Assembly (NCBI GenBank): GCA_040902885.1
Contig: JBBDWK010000067.1
Span: forward strand, 1 to 21,510
Direction of reading: 5' to 3'
Length of the DNA stretch: 21,510 nucleotides
DNA from: JBBDWK01 sp040902885
GTDB taxonomy: Bacteria > Acidobacteriota > Terriglobia > Bryobacterales > Bryobacteraceae
This document shows, one piece after another, positions 6,353-21,510 of the stretch. Both the position numbers and the translations under genes were made by a program. Position 1 is the stretch's first letter; each line of letters begins with the position of its first letter. The notes under the pieces are model-generated. The model did no database searches. It had not been told where the DNA came from and saw only the letters and a program-made list of their open reading frames with translations.

Positions 6353-8014
6353 ATGAGACACGCACTCCTGATTCTGCTTCCCGCCGCGGCTCTGGCGGCC
6401 GACCTGTTTCGCGACGATTTCTCGCGCTTTCCGCCCGGGCTGCTCTCGCAGCCGATGGGCCAATTGAATGGCGCCATACAGGAGTACCACTATATCGAGC
6501 ACCGCGGCGTGCGCACTCACCCCTGGCGCAATCCCATCGTCCACCTCGATTCCTGGGTGGCCGGCGACGAGGAAGGTAAACCGTACATCGAGCAGCACCA
6601 AATCAACACGATGCCCGGGCGCACCACGCCGCTCTTCGTCACGGGCGACGAGGAGTGGGGCGACTACACCGTGGAAGCCTCCCTCCGGCCGCTCTCCTTC
6701 GCCGATCTCGCCGGGGTTGCTTTCCGCTACCACACCTCGCGGCACTACTACCTCTTCGGGCTGCGCGGAGGCAAGGAAGCCGTCCTGCTCGTCCGTAATC
6801 CCATCGAGAAGGAATTCCGCCAGGCGGACTGGCGCCAGTTGGCCGTCGCGCCCTTCTCTTACGACACCCGGCGCTACTACCGTCTCCATGTAGAAAACGA
6901 AGGCCCGCGTATCCGCGCGCTCATCGACGGCAAGCCGATCCTCGAGGCATCCGACGGTGAGATTCTCAAGGGGCAGGCAGGCCTCATGGCCAACGTTCCC
7001 GCTCGTTTCCAGGACTTCGCGGTCACTGCGTCCGATGCCGGACAGCGCGCGATCGGGCAGCGGATTCGCGACAGGGAAGCCGAACTGTCCCTCCTCCGCG
7101 CCGGAAATCCGCAGCCACGGCTGATTCGGACCTTCACAACGCCTGGCTTCGGCGCGGGCCGCAACGTCCGCTTCGGGGATCTCGACGGCGACGGCCGGAT
7201 CGACATGCTGATCGCGCAGAACATCCCGCGTGTGCGCGGCGACGCTTTCGACCATATCAGCTGCCTGACCGCCGTCACACTCGACGGCAGAATTCTCTGG
7301 CAATCCGGCCGGCCCGATCCGCGCAATGGTTTGCTCACCAACGACACGCCCTTCCAGATCCATGACATCGACGGCGACGGCAGGAACGAAGTCGTCCTCG
7401 TCCGCGATTTTCAGCTTCAGGTTCTGGAAGGCAGGACCGGCACAATCCGGCAGCGCGCATGGATGCCGGAGGCGGCACGCGACAATAAGGAGCGCCCGTA
7501 CGAGATCAACAACGGCGATTCGCTGGCCTTCGTGAATCTCTCAGGCGGCAAACACCCGCGGGAGATTCTCATCAAGGACCGCTACCGCTGGTTCTGGGTG
7601 TTTGACAAGGACCTCCAGCTTCAATGGCAAGGCGAGGGACAGACCGGCCACTACCCGTTTCCGATTGACATGGACGGAGACGGCCGGCAGGAATTCATGA
7701 TTGGCTACGCGCTTTGGAGCCACCTGCGGAAGCCCCTCTGGTCGAATGACAAGGTCCTGCAAGACCACGCCGACGGCATCTCCGCCGGCAGCTTCGGCGC
7801 CGATCCCGCGGCGCCGCCGCGCATCGACGTGATGGACGATCCTCGCGACGAAATCATTCTCTGGGATCGGGAGCGCGTCTGGATTTATACCCAGGACCGG
7901 CCGGCCATTCCGGGACCGGACGGGAAGGTGTATGCGCCGCGCCGCAACCCGGACTTCAACGACTCCAATTACCGGGCCACGGTCTCGCTGCCCGCTTGGA
8001 GTAGCGGCCAATAA
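6353..8014 (+). CDS. Secreted FG-GAP/VCBS-repeat beta-propeller protein with N-terminal lectin-like domain
   Basis: This 553-residue protein begins with a signal peptide (MRHALLILLPAAALAA, 1-16). Residues of about 19-226 look like a jelly-roll, concanavalin-like or DUF1080-type domain (for example DYTVEASLRPLSFADLAGVAFRY in part, and FQDFAVTAS at its end). The C-terminal half carries calcium-binding FG-GAP motifs: DLDGDGRID (276-284), DIDGDGRNE (338-346), DMDGDGRQE (439-447) and a degenerate DPRDE (496-500). The spacing, and a segment with a dispensable-looking loop before HADG (472-475), recall the propeller of PL11 rhamnogalacturonan lyases. I could not match a catalytic set, so a polysaccharide-related role is inference. 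No Shine-Dalgarno sequence is seen before the ATG, but the start fits the signal peptide. It converges on rpoC and shares its terminator region. Confidence 0.8.
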   Translation: MRHALLILLPAAALAADLFRDDFSRFPPGLLSQPMGQLNGAIQEYHYIEHRGVRTHPWRNPIVHLDSWVAGDEEGKPYIEQHQINTMPGRTTPLFVTGDEEWGDYTVEASLRPLSFADLAGVAFRYHTSRHYYLFGLRGGKEAVLLVRNPIEKEFRQADWRQLAVAPFSYDTRRYYRLHVENEGPRIRALIDGKPILEASDGEILKGQAGLMANVPARFQDFAVTASDAGQRAIGQRIRDREAELSLLRAGNPQPRLIRTFTTPGFGAGRNVRFGDLDGDGRIDMLIAQNIPRVRGDAFDHISCLTAVTLDGRILWQSGRPDPRNGLLTNDTPFQIHDIDGDGRNEVVLVRDFQLQVLEGRTGTIRQRAWMPEAARDNKERPYEINNGDSLAFVNLSGGKHPREILIKDRYRWFWVFDKDLQLQWQGEGQTGHYPFPIDMDGDGRQEFMIGYALWSHLRKPLWSNDKVLQDHADGISAGSFGADPAAPPRIDVMDDPRDEIILWDRERVWIYTQDRPAIPGPDGKVYAPRRNPDFNDSNYRATVSLPAWSSGQ

Positions 8015-8053
8015 AAAAGGCCGGGATACGGACTTCGAATCCGTATCCCGGCC
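8013..8053 (-). terminator. Intrinsic terminator of the rpoBC operon
   Basis: A perfect 14-bp GC-rich stem (8019-8032 with 8040-8053) has a 7-base loop. On the minus strand it is followed by TTTTTT (8013-8018). It ends rpoC transcription 20 bases after the stop codon. The U-tract overlaps the TAA of the convergent FG-GAP gene. On the plus strand there is no T-run after the stem, so it is a weaker terminator for that gene. Confidence 0.9.
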
Positions 8054-8072
8054 CTTCAACAGCGGATGCTTG

Positions 8073-12284
<4,212 letters not shown>

Positions 12285-12374
12285 AACTTGCCTCCAATGG
12301 CGCTTCCGGCGCCGGGGGTTAGGGGTTGGGAATCGAGGGCCTGGCTTTCAAGCCCTAATTCCCAGTCCCGCCTG
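12285..12374 (-). promoter_or_regulatory. rpoB-rpoC spacer with hairpin
   Basis: This 90-base spacer holds an imperfect hairpin: GGGAAT (12328-12333) pairs with ATTCCC (12358-12363), and GGGC (12337-12340) with GCCC (12352-12355). A competing inner hairpin is GGCT-ttca-AGCC (12343-12354). No U-run follows, so this is not an intrinsic terminator. It may be an RNA processing or stability element. The rpoC Shine-Dalgarno sequence lies at 12291-12295. Confidence 0.35.
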
Positions 12375-16673
<4,299 letters not shown>

Positions 16674-16700
16674 GTTCTACTCCTGAGAACCGAGCTTATC

Positions 16701-16720
16701 TGTGCGCCTGCTTGCGCACA
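16701..16720 (-). promoter_or_regulatory. Hairpin close to the rpoB ribosome-binding site
   Basis: A perfect 7-bp inverted repeat, TGTGCGC/GCGCACA, has a 6-base loop. It sits about 17 bases before the AGGAG of rpoB and after the attenuator. It could be a post-attenuator translational control element or a processing site. Confidence 0.4.
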
Positions 16721-16740
16721 TTACACAGTGAAACGATCTC

Positions 16741-16784
16741 AAAAAACCAAATAAAGGCTGCAAGGGGCCGTGTCGCCCGCAGCC
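16741..16784 (-). terminator. Attenuator-like terminator upstream of rpoB
   Basis: On the minus strand, GGCTGC (16784-16779) pairs with GCAGCC (16761-16756). An inner GGGC/GCCC pairing continues the stem, and TTTATTTGGTTTTTT (16755-16741) follows. This is a good intrinsic-terminator shape within the rpoB leader. A partial terminator between rplL and rpoB is known in Escherichia coli, where it lowers rpoBC expression relative to the ribosomal proteins. The same role is inferred here. Confidence 0.7.
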
Positions 16785-16919
16785 TGCTGCGATGTCGTCG
16801 TGAAACACGGGTAGGAAGAACTTATGCGCCGGAATGCCGGTTGTACTGGAAACTGTGAGAATCTGCGACGGAAAAAGAGGGGACGTTTGAAACCGGACTG
16901 AAAAAAACGCACGTGTCCC

Positions 16920-16928
16920 AGTATAGCA
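16920..16928 (-). promoter_or_regulatory. Candidate extended -10 promoter for rpoBC
   Basis: The minus strand reads TGC-TATACT, an extended -10 (TGn plus a five-of-six TATAAT match). No good -35 lies 17 bases upstream; CGCGCA at 16943-16948 is poor. Transcription would start near 16913, leaving a leader of about 240 bases that contains the attenuator. Confidence 0.45.
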
Positions 16929-16938
16929 CGGCAAGAGT

Positions 16939-16969
16939 AAACTGCGCGCGGCAATCCCCCACGCAGTTT
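16939..16969. repeat. 8-bp inverted repeat in the rpoB leader
   Basis: AAACTGCG (16939-16946) and CGCAGTTT (16962-16969) are perfect inverted repeats separated by 15 bases. The proximal arm falls where the -35 region of the extended -10 promoter would be. It could be an operator, or a hairpin in RNA started farther upstream. Confidence 0.4.
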
Positions 16970-17057
16970 CGGGCCAACTGCCATCCAGATGCCAGGATCC
17001 AAAGTATCCAGTCACCAATCCGGTTTCAAATCCGGTTGAAACGAAACCTCAAGTCAA

Positions 17058-17086
17058 ATCCTAACAAACAATCCCTCTTCCGTCAA
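17058..17086 (-). promoter_or_regulatory. Candidate sigma-70 promoter P1 for rpoBC
   Basis: On the minus strand TTGACG (17086-17081, five of six matches) and TAGGAT (17063-17058, four of six) are separated by exactly 17 bases. It lies about 70 bases after rplL and would give a leader of about 375 bases before rpoB. Confidence 0.55.
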
Positions 17087-17154
17087 ACGAAAAGCAAGGG
17101 GCCTGGGGCCTGAGTGACGCCACACCGCCCCGGCAAGCCCGGCCCCGTCGGGCC

Positions 17155-17538
17155 TTATTTCACTTCGACAGTCGCGCCGGCGTCGACGAACTTCTTCTTG
17201 ATCGCCTCCGCCTCGTCCTTCGTCACGCCTTCCTTGACAGGCTTCGGAGCGCCGTCCACCAGATCCTTGGCTTCCTTCAGCCCCAGGCTGGTCACTTCAC
17301 GAACCGCCTTGATGACGTTGATCTTGTTGGCGCCCGCCGCGGTCAGAACCACGGTGAACTCCGTTTTCTCTTCGACCGCCGGAGCCGCTGCCGCCCCCGC
17401 GCCCGCACCGGCTACCATCACCGGAGCGGCCGCTGCCGCCGATACACCCAGACGCTCCTCGAGCAGCTTCACCAGCGCCGAAGCTTCGAGCAGCGTCAAT
17501 CCCTGAATCTGTTCCGCAATCGCGTTAATTTCCGCCAT
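17155..17538 (-). CDS. rplL: 50S ribosomal protein L7/L12
   Basis: This 127-residue stalk protein recruits and activates translational GTPases. The N-terminal dimerisation and L10-binding domain (LTLLEASALVKLLEERLGV) is followed by an Ala/Gly-rich hinge (about 35-55). The C-terminal factor-binding domain includes KINVIKAVREVTSLGLKEAK and ends ATVEVK. I chose the ATG at 17536-17538 (MAEINAIAEQ) because GGAG lies 9 bases upstream. A TTG five codons farther out has no support. It follows rplJ by 32 bases and precedes the rpoB leader. Confidence 0.97.
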   Translation of the reverse strand: MAEINAIAEQIQGLTLLEASALVKLLEERLGVSAAAAAPVMVAGAGAGAAAAPAVEEKTEFTVVLTAAGANKINVIKAVREVTSLGLKEAKDLVDGAPKPVKEGVTKDEAEAIKKKFVDAGATVEVK

Positions 17539-17570
17539 TTTTCCAAACTCCAATATCTAAACAAAAAGTC

Positions 17571-18098
17571 CTAACCTGAGAACTTGCTCTCTTTGCAACC
17601 CTGGTCGATCACCACCGCCAGATTGCGGCCCACCGCGCCAATCACCGTCGCCAGCCGCTGCGCGGGCGCATTGATCAGGAAGAGCAGCCGCGACAGCAGC
17701 TCCTCGCGCGAAGGCATGGTCGCCAGCGCGTCGATGCTCTTCACCTCGACCGCGCGGCCTTCCACCATCCCCGCCTTGAAGGTGAAGGTGGGATTCGCTT
17801 TCGCATATGCGGTCAGCGCTTTGGCCAATGCAACCGGGTCGGTCTCCGTATAGGCTACCGACGTCATTCCTCGCAGGCCCTTCAGCACCGCCTCGGCCGG
17901 CGTCCCTTCCGACGCCTTCTCCGCCACGCTGTTCTTCACCACGCGGTACTTGCCTCCCGCCTGGCGGATGGTCTTCCGCAAATCGAAGTCCTGGTCGACG
18001 CGAAGCTTCTCGAAGCCCGTCACGAACAGATGATTGGCCTTCTCCAGATCCTTGCGCAGGGCTTCGGCTTCTTTGTGTTTGTCGTCTCGGCTTTTCAT
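17571..18098 (-). CDS. rplJ: 50S ribosomal protein L10
   Basis: This 175-residue protein anchors L7/L12 dimers to 23S rRNA. The RNA-binding N-terminal part has LRKTIRQAGGKYRVVKNSVAEKA (in part at 41-63), and GLRGMTSVAY follows. The C-terminal helix that binds L12 includes SREELLSRLLFLINAPAQRLA. The ATG is at 18096-18098, with a modest GAG-containing ribosome site 7-8 bases upstream. The gene starts only 19 bases after rplA. There is therefore no room here for the classical L10(L12)4 autoregulatory leader that precedes rplJ in many bacteria. Confidence 0.97.
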   Translation of the reverse strand: MKSRDDKHKEAEALRKDLEKANHLFVTGFEKLRVDQDFDLRKTIRQAGGKYRVVKNSVAEKASEGTPAEAVLKGLRGMTSVAYTETDPVALAKALTAYAKANPTFTFKAGMVEGRAVEVKSIDALATMPSREELLSRLLFLINAPAQRLATVIGAVGRNLAVVIDQGCKESKFSG

Positions 18099-18117
18099 GA
18101 CGCTACTCTTTTACGGC

Positions 18118-18825
18118 TTAAGTGGCCTTGGCGTTGAATGAGGTCACGTCCAGCGGAACCCCCGGCCCCATGGAGGAGCACAGGGTCACCGTCTTCACGT
18201 ATTTGCCTTTGGCCGCCGCCGGTTTGGCCTTGATAACGGCCTGGATGAGGGTCGAGGCGTTCTCCGTCAGTTTGTCCTGCGTGAAGCTCACCTTGCCCAC
18301 CGGCGAGTGGATGATTCCCGTCTTGTCCACCCGGAATTCGACCTTACCGGCCTTGATCTCTTTCACTGCCCGGGCGACGTCCACCGTCACCGTGCCCGTT
18401 TTGGGATTGGGCATCAGGCCGCGGGGTCCGAGAACCTTTCCGAGCTTGCCGACCGAACGCATCATGTCGGGGGTCGCGATCACCGCGTCGAAATCCGTCC
18501 ACGATTCCGACATGATCTTGTTGACCATGTCCTCGCCGCCCACGAATTCCGCGCCGGCCTCCATGCCTTCTCTCTGCTTCTCGCCGGAAGCAATCACCAG
18601 AACCCGTTTGGTCTTTCCGAGTCCGAAAGGCAGGACGACCGTGCCGCGCACCATCTGATCGGCGTGCTTGGGATCCACGCCGAGCCGCAGATGCACTTCA
18701 ACGGTCTCGTCGAATTTCGCGAATTTAACCTTCTTGATCAGCTCAACGGCCTCTTCCAGCCCGTATTGCCTGGATTCGACCTGCTTCGCCGCGGATTGAT
18801 ACTGTTTGCCTGGTTTTCGTGCCAT
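18118..18825 (-). CDS. rplA: 50S ribosomal protein L1
   Basis: This 235-residue L1-stalk protein also commonly represses its own operon by binding mRNA. Typical stretches are KFDETVEVHLRLGVDPKHAD, VLGPRGLMPNPKTGTV (in domain II) and the C-terminal KGKYVKTVTLCSSMGPGV. The ATG at 18823-18825 has GAGGA 3-5 bases upstream. That Shine-Dalgarno sequence is immediately downstream of the L1-site-like structure in the rplK-rplA spacer, which would suit feedback on its own translation. Confidence 0.98.
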   Translation of the reverse strand: MARKPGKQYQSAAKQVESRQYGLEEAVELIKKVKFAKFDETVEVHLRLGVDPKHADQMVRGTVVLPFGLGKTKRVLVIASGEKQREGMEAGAEFVGGEDMVNKIMSESWTDFDAVIATPDMMRSVGKLGKVLGPRGLMPNPKTGTVTVDVARAVKEIKAGKVEFRVDKTGIIHSPVGKVSFTQDKLTENASTLIQAVIKAKPAAAKGKYVKTVTLCSSMGPGVPLDVTSFNAKAT

Positions 18826-18836
18826 CGTTCCTCATT

Positions 18837-18880
18837 GGTGCGAACGGCCGCCCGCAAAGACACACGACGGCCTCCCACTG
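18837..18880 (-). promoter_or_regulatory. L1-binding-site-like RNA structure (rplK-rplA spacer)
   Basis: The minus strand reads AGTGGGAGGCCG, then a 17-base loop, then CGGCCGTTCGCACC. GGCCG pairs with CGGCC and the outer GTG with CAC, leaving an asymmetric internal loop of GGA opposite GTTCG. This is the pattern of L1 targets in 23S rRNA and in L11-L1 mRNAs (GTGGGAG plus a bulged opposite strand). It ends about 8 bases before the rplA Shine-Dalgarno sequence. Confidence 0.65.
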
Positions 18881-18911
18881 AGCTGGAATCTCATAATCCT
18901 ATCACAAGGGT

Positions 18912-19340
18912 TTAGACGATGTCCACACCCATGCTGCGCGCGGTGCCCTTGACCGAATTCTTCGCCGCTTCCACGCTGAAGCAATTCAAGTCGGGCATCT
19001 TGATCTTGGCGATCTCCTCGACCTGGGCCTCGGTGATCTTTCCGACCTTGTTCTTGTTCGGCTCGGCCGACCCTTTCGCCAGGTTGACCGCCCGCTTGAT
19101 CAGCACCGGCACCGGCGGCGTCTTGGTGATGAAGGTGAAGGTGCGGTCCGAGTAGATAGTGATCACCACGGGGATGATCAAACCTTCCTGGTCCTTCCCG
19201 GAAGTCTTGGCATTGAACGCCTTGCAGAAATCCATGATGTTGACGCCCTGCGGACCGAGGGCCGTACCCACGGGAGGCGCCGGCGTGGCTTTGCCCGCCG
19301 GAATCTGCAGTTTCACCAGTGCATTTACTTTCTTGGCCAT
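18912..19340 (-). CDS. rplK: 50S ribosomal protein L11
   Basis: This 142-residue protein is part of the GTPase-associated centre at the stalk base. The N-terminal domain shows QIPAGKATPAPPVGTALGPQ (in part) with the conserved Pro-rich hinge. The C-terminal RNA-binding domain ends with AAKNSVKGTARSMGVDIV. The length is normal. The ATG at 19338-19340 has AAGGGG six bases upstream. It follows nusG by 45 bases and precedes rplA by 86. Confidence 0.98.
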   Translation of the reverse strand: MAKKVNALVKLQIPAGKATPAPPVGTALGPQGVNIMDFCKAFNAKTSGKDQEGLIIPVVITIYSDRTFTFITKTPPVPVLIKRAVNLAKGSAEPNKNKVGKITEAQVEEIAKIKMPDLNCFSVEAAKNSVKGTARSMGVDIV

Positions 19341-19385
19341 TTAAAACCCCTTTTTCTCCGCGCCTCGGCGTCTCGGCGGCGATAT

Positions 19386-20111
19386 CTAAATCTTCTCCAC
19401 CTGCAGGAAATCCAGCTCCACGGGCGTGGCCCGCCCGAAGATGGTCACCAGAACCCGCAGCGTGTTCCGCTCCGTGTTGACCTCGTCCACCTTGCCCGAG
19501 AAATTGGTGAACGGACCGTCTACGATCCGCACCGTTTCGCTCTTTTCGAACGTCATCTTCGGGCGCGGCCGCTCCGCCGAAGAGGCCTGGCGGTACAGAA
19601 TCGAATTCACCTCGTCCGCCGTAAGCGGCACCGGAGCGTTTCCGCCCCCCACGAACCCGGTCACGCGCGGCGTCGCTTTTACCGCGTGCCAGAGATCGTC
19701 GTCCATCTCCATCTCCACTAGCACGTACCCCGGATAGATCAAGCGCTTGCTCACCACTTTTTTGCCGCCGCGGAGCTCAATCACTTCCTCGGTCGGAATC
19801 AGAATCTGCCCGATGCGGTCGGCGAAACCGAACGCCTGGGCCCTGCTCCGCAGCGATTCGGAGACCTTTTGCTCAAAGCCGGAGTATGTGTGGATGATGA
19901 ACCACTTTTTCGGAGAAGACTCGTCGTAGCCGGCCGGCGCCTCCGGCGCAGCCGGCGCTTCCCCGTTCTCGGGCGCTTCGGCCGCCATCTCCGCGTCTAC
20001 TGCTTCTTCCGGGAGGGCTTCTTCCGGGAGGTTTTGCCGTTCCGTCATCGTTTCGTCCTCGCGATCCTCCGGAACAATCTCCTCGGGGGGGACGTTCGGT
20101 TCATCTGGCAT
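19386..20111 (-). CDS. nusG: Transcription termination/antitermination factor NusG with acidic N-terminal tail
   Basis: This 241-residue NusG couples RNA polymerase to ribosomes and Rho and has the universal NGN and KOW domains. The NGN domain starts at KKWFIIHTYSGFEQKV (68 onward), continues through LIYPGYVLVEMEMDD and ends near TGFVGGG. The KOW domain is VRIVDGPFTNFSGKVDEV to LDFLQVEKI. Residues 1-67 are an unusual tail with 22 Asp/Glu, no Lys and only two Arg before the NGN domain, including a 15-base tandem repeat encoding LPEEA twice. The start is uncertain. ATG at 20111 lies 12 bases after secE but has a poor ribosome site. ATG at 20048 (residue 22) has GAGGA seven bases upstream and still leaves an acidic tail of about 45 residues. 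Confidence 0.95.
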   Translation of the reverse strand: MPDEPNVPPEEIVPEDREDETMTERQNLPEEALPEEAVDAEMAAEAPENGEAPAAPEAPAGYDESSPKKWFIIHTYSGFEQKVSESLRSRAQAFGFADRIGQILIPTEEVIELRGGKKVVSKRLIYPGYVLVEMEMDDDLWHAVKATPRVTGFVGGGNAPVPLTADEVNSILYRQASSAERPRPKMTFEKSETVRIVDGPFTNFSGKVDEVNTERNTLRVLVTIFGRATPVELDFLQVEKI

Positions 20112-20123
20112 GAGAAAGGCCGC

Positions 20124-20348
20124 CTACTTGGTGAGTCTGTCGAAAAGCCTGGTAACGGTGGAATTGAGCACGATGTCCACAACCCAGAAGTAAGCGGCGA
20201 AGGCGAACACGGTCACAATCACCACCACGGTTGTGGCCCGCACCTGTTTCCAGGTCGGCCAAGTCACCCGCTTCATCTCCAACTGCAACTCTTGTATGTA
20301 ACCGCGGGTGGCCGTCGGCCACGCTTTCATCTTCTCGATAGCTTCCAT
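20124..20348 (-). CDS. secE: Preprotein translocase subunit SecE
   Basis: This is the short single-span SecE (74 residues) of the SecYEG channel. The amphipathic motif EMKRVTWPTWKQV (24-36) is followed by one transmembrane helix (about 40-63). I chose the ATG at 20346-20348. An open frame extends farther upstream but enters the tRNA-Trp gene and cannot be real coding sequence. The gene starts 18 bases after the tRNA 3' end, with only a weak GAG ribosome site in between. It is 12 bases from nusG, the usual partner. Confidence 0.95.
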   Translation of the reverse strand: MEAIEKMKAWPTATRGYIQELQLEMKRVTWPTWKQVRATTVVVIVTVFAFAAYFWVVDIVLNSTVTRLFDRLTK

Positions 20349-20366
20349 CGTTACAACTCGCGATTC

Positions 20367-20441
20367 TGGCAGGGGCGGAGGGATTCGAACCCCCACTCGC
20401 GGTTTTGGAGACCGCTGGTCTGCCGTTAAACCTACGCCCCT
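20367..20441 (-). tRNA. tRNA-Trp (anticodon CCA)
   Basis: The cloverleaf is complete on the minus strand. The acceptor stem is AGGGGCG with CGCCCCT, with discriminator G and an encoded CCA (20367-20369). The anticodon stem is GCGGT/ACCGC with loop CTCCAAA, giving anticodon CCA. The T loop is TTCGAAT. Its place between rpmG and secE is common in bacteria. Confidence 0.98.
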
Positions 20442-20485
20442 TCTACCCGGTCTCGAACCTATAAGGAAGGCGTCCGAAGACCAGT

Positions 20486-20638
20486 TTACTTGATTTCCTT
20501 GTGCGCGTGGTGCTTGCGGCAGAACGGGCAGAATTTCTTGAGCTCCAGGCGCTCCGTGCTCGTCTTCTTGTTCTTCGTGCTCGTATAGTTTCGCCGCTTA
20601 CACTCGGTACACTGAAAAGTTATGATTTCGCGGGGCAT
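20486..20638 (-). CDS. rpmG: 50S ribosomal protein L33, zinc-binding form
   Basis: This is a 50-residue gene, beginning MPREIITFQCTECKRRNY and ending KHHAHKEIK. Two CxxC pairs (C10/C13 and C37/C40) mark the zinc-binding (C+) form of L33. TSTKNKKTSTERLELKKFC is typical of the family. The ATG at 20636-20638 has AAGGA seven bases upstream. It lies 12 bases after tuf and 44 bases before tRNA-Trp. Confidence 0.96.
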   Translation of the reverse strand: MPREIITFQCTECKRRNYTSTKNKKTSTERLELKKFCPFCRKHHAHKEIK

Positions 20639-20650
20639 GTTTCTTCCTTG

Positions 20651-21510
<860 letters not shown>

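Noticed and set aside
16677..17018. A minus-strand open frame of about 113 codons in the rplL-rpoB spacer
   Set aside because: It overlaps the candidate promoter, the attenuator hairpin and its U-tract, and has no domain. Regulatory RNA explains the region better.
17101..17154. GC-rich hairpins right after rplL as a terminator
   Set aside because: Stems such as GGCCC-GACG-GGGCC are present but no U-run follows on the minus strand, so intrinsic termination is not supported here.
17539..17553. Longer rplL starting at a TTG at 17553
   Set aside because: The ATG at 17538 has a GGAG upstream and gives the conserved L7/L12 N-terminus.
20349..20396. N-terminal extension of SecE by 16 residues
   Set aside because: The extension runs into the 3' part of tRNA-Trp. 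The ATG at 20348 gives a normal-length SecE.

Overview
The window looks like a contig from an acidobacterium, most likely of the Solibacteraceae/Bryobacterales type. The case rests on four things seen here: a GC-rich chromosome; a beta subunit of RNA polymerase with a Cys-rich segment that I recall (unverified) from other acidobacterial RpoB proteins; large secreted FG-GAP and alpha/beta-hydrolase proteins; and a Tat-signal DegT-family aminotransferase. A run of 10 Ns at 1561-1570 shows this is a scaffolded assembly.

Left part (1-8060) is accessory. A Tat-exported DegT/StrS-type PLP protein (198-1505, +) is followed by REP-like inverted repeats around the N gap, then a secreted alpha/beta hydrolase of the Abhydrolase_10 type (1660-3591, +). 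A convergent two-gene glycosyltransferase operon on the minus strand follows (GT4 at 4859-5911, then membrane GT2 at 3658-4884). Its GC content is visibly lower than its neighbours, and it lies just downstream of a tRNA-Arg(ACG) gene (6107-6183, -). A secreted FG-GAP beta-propeller protein (6353-8014, +) ends this part.

Right part (8073-21510, all minus strand) is the classical translation/transcription cluster. Read 5' to 3' on the minus strand it runs tuf (partial) - rpmG - tRNA-Trp - secE - nusG - rplK - rplA - rplJ - rplL - [481-nt leader] - rpoB - rpoC - terminator. It encodes EF-Tu, L33, SecE, NusG, the L11/L1/L10/L12 stalk proteins and the beta/beta' subunits. Visible control elements are an L1-protein-binding-like structure between rplK and rplA, two candidate promoters and a terminator-like attenuator in the rplL-rpoB spacer, and a strong hairpin terminator after rpoC whose U-tract overlaps the stop codon of the convergent FG-GAP gene.

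The most interesting points are these. RpoB has a tandem zinc-ribbon segment whose first ribbon copies the Cys spacing and flanking residues of the beta' zinc finger. NusG has an acidic N-terminal tail of about 65 residues. The rpoBC leader is rich in inverted repeats. The DegT protein carries an export signal. I found no CRISPR array, transposase or defence system, and nothing I would call a wholly new multi-gene system.
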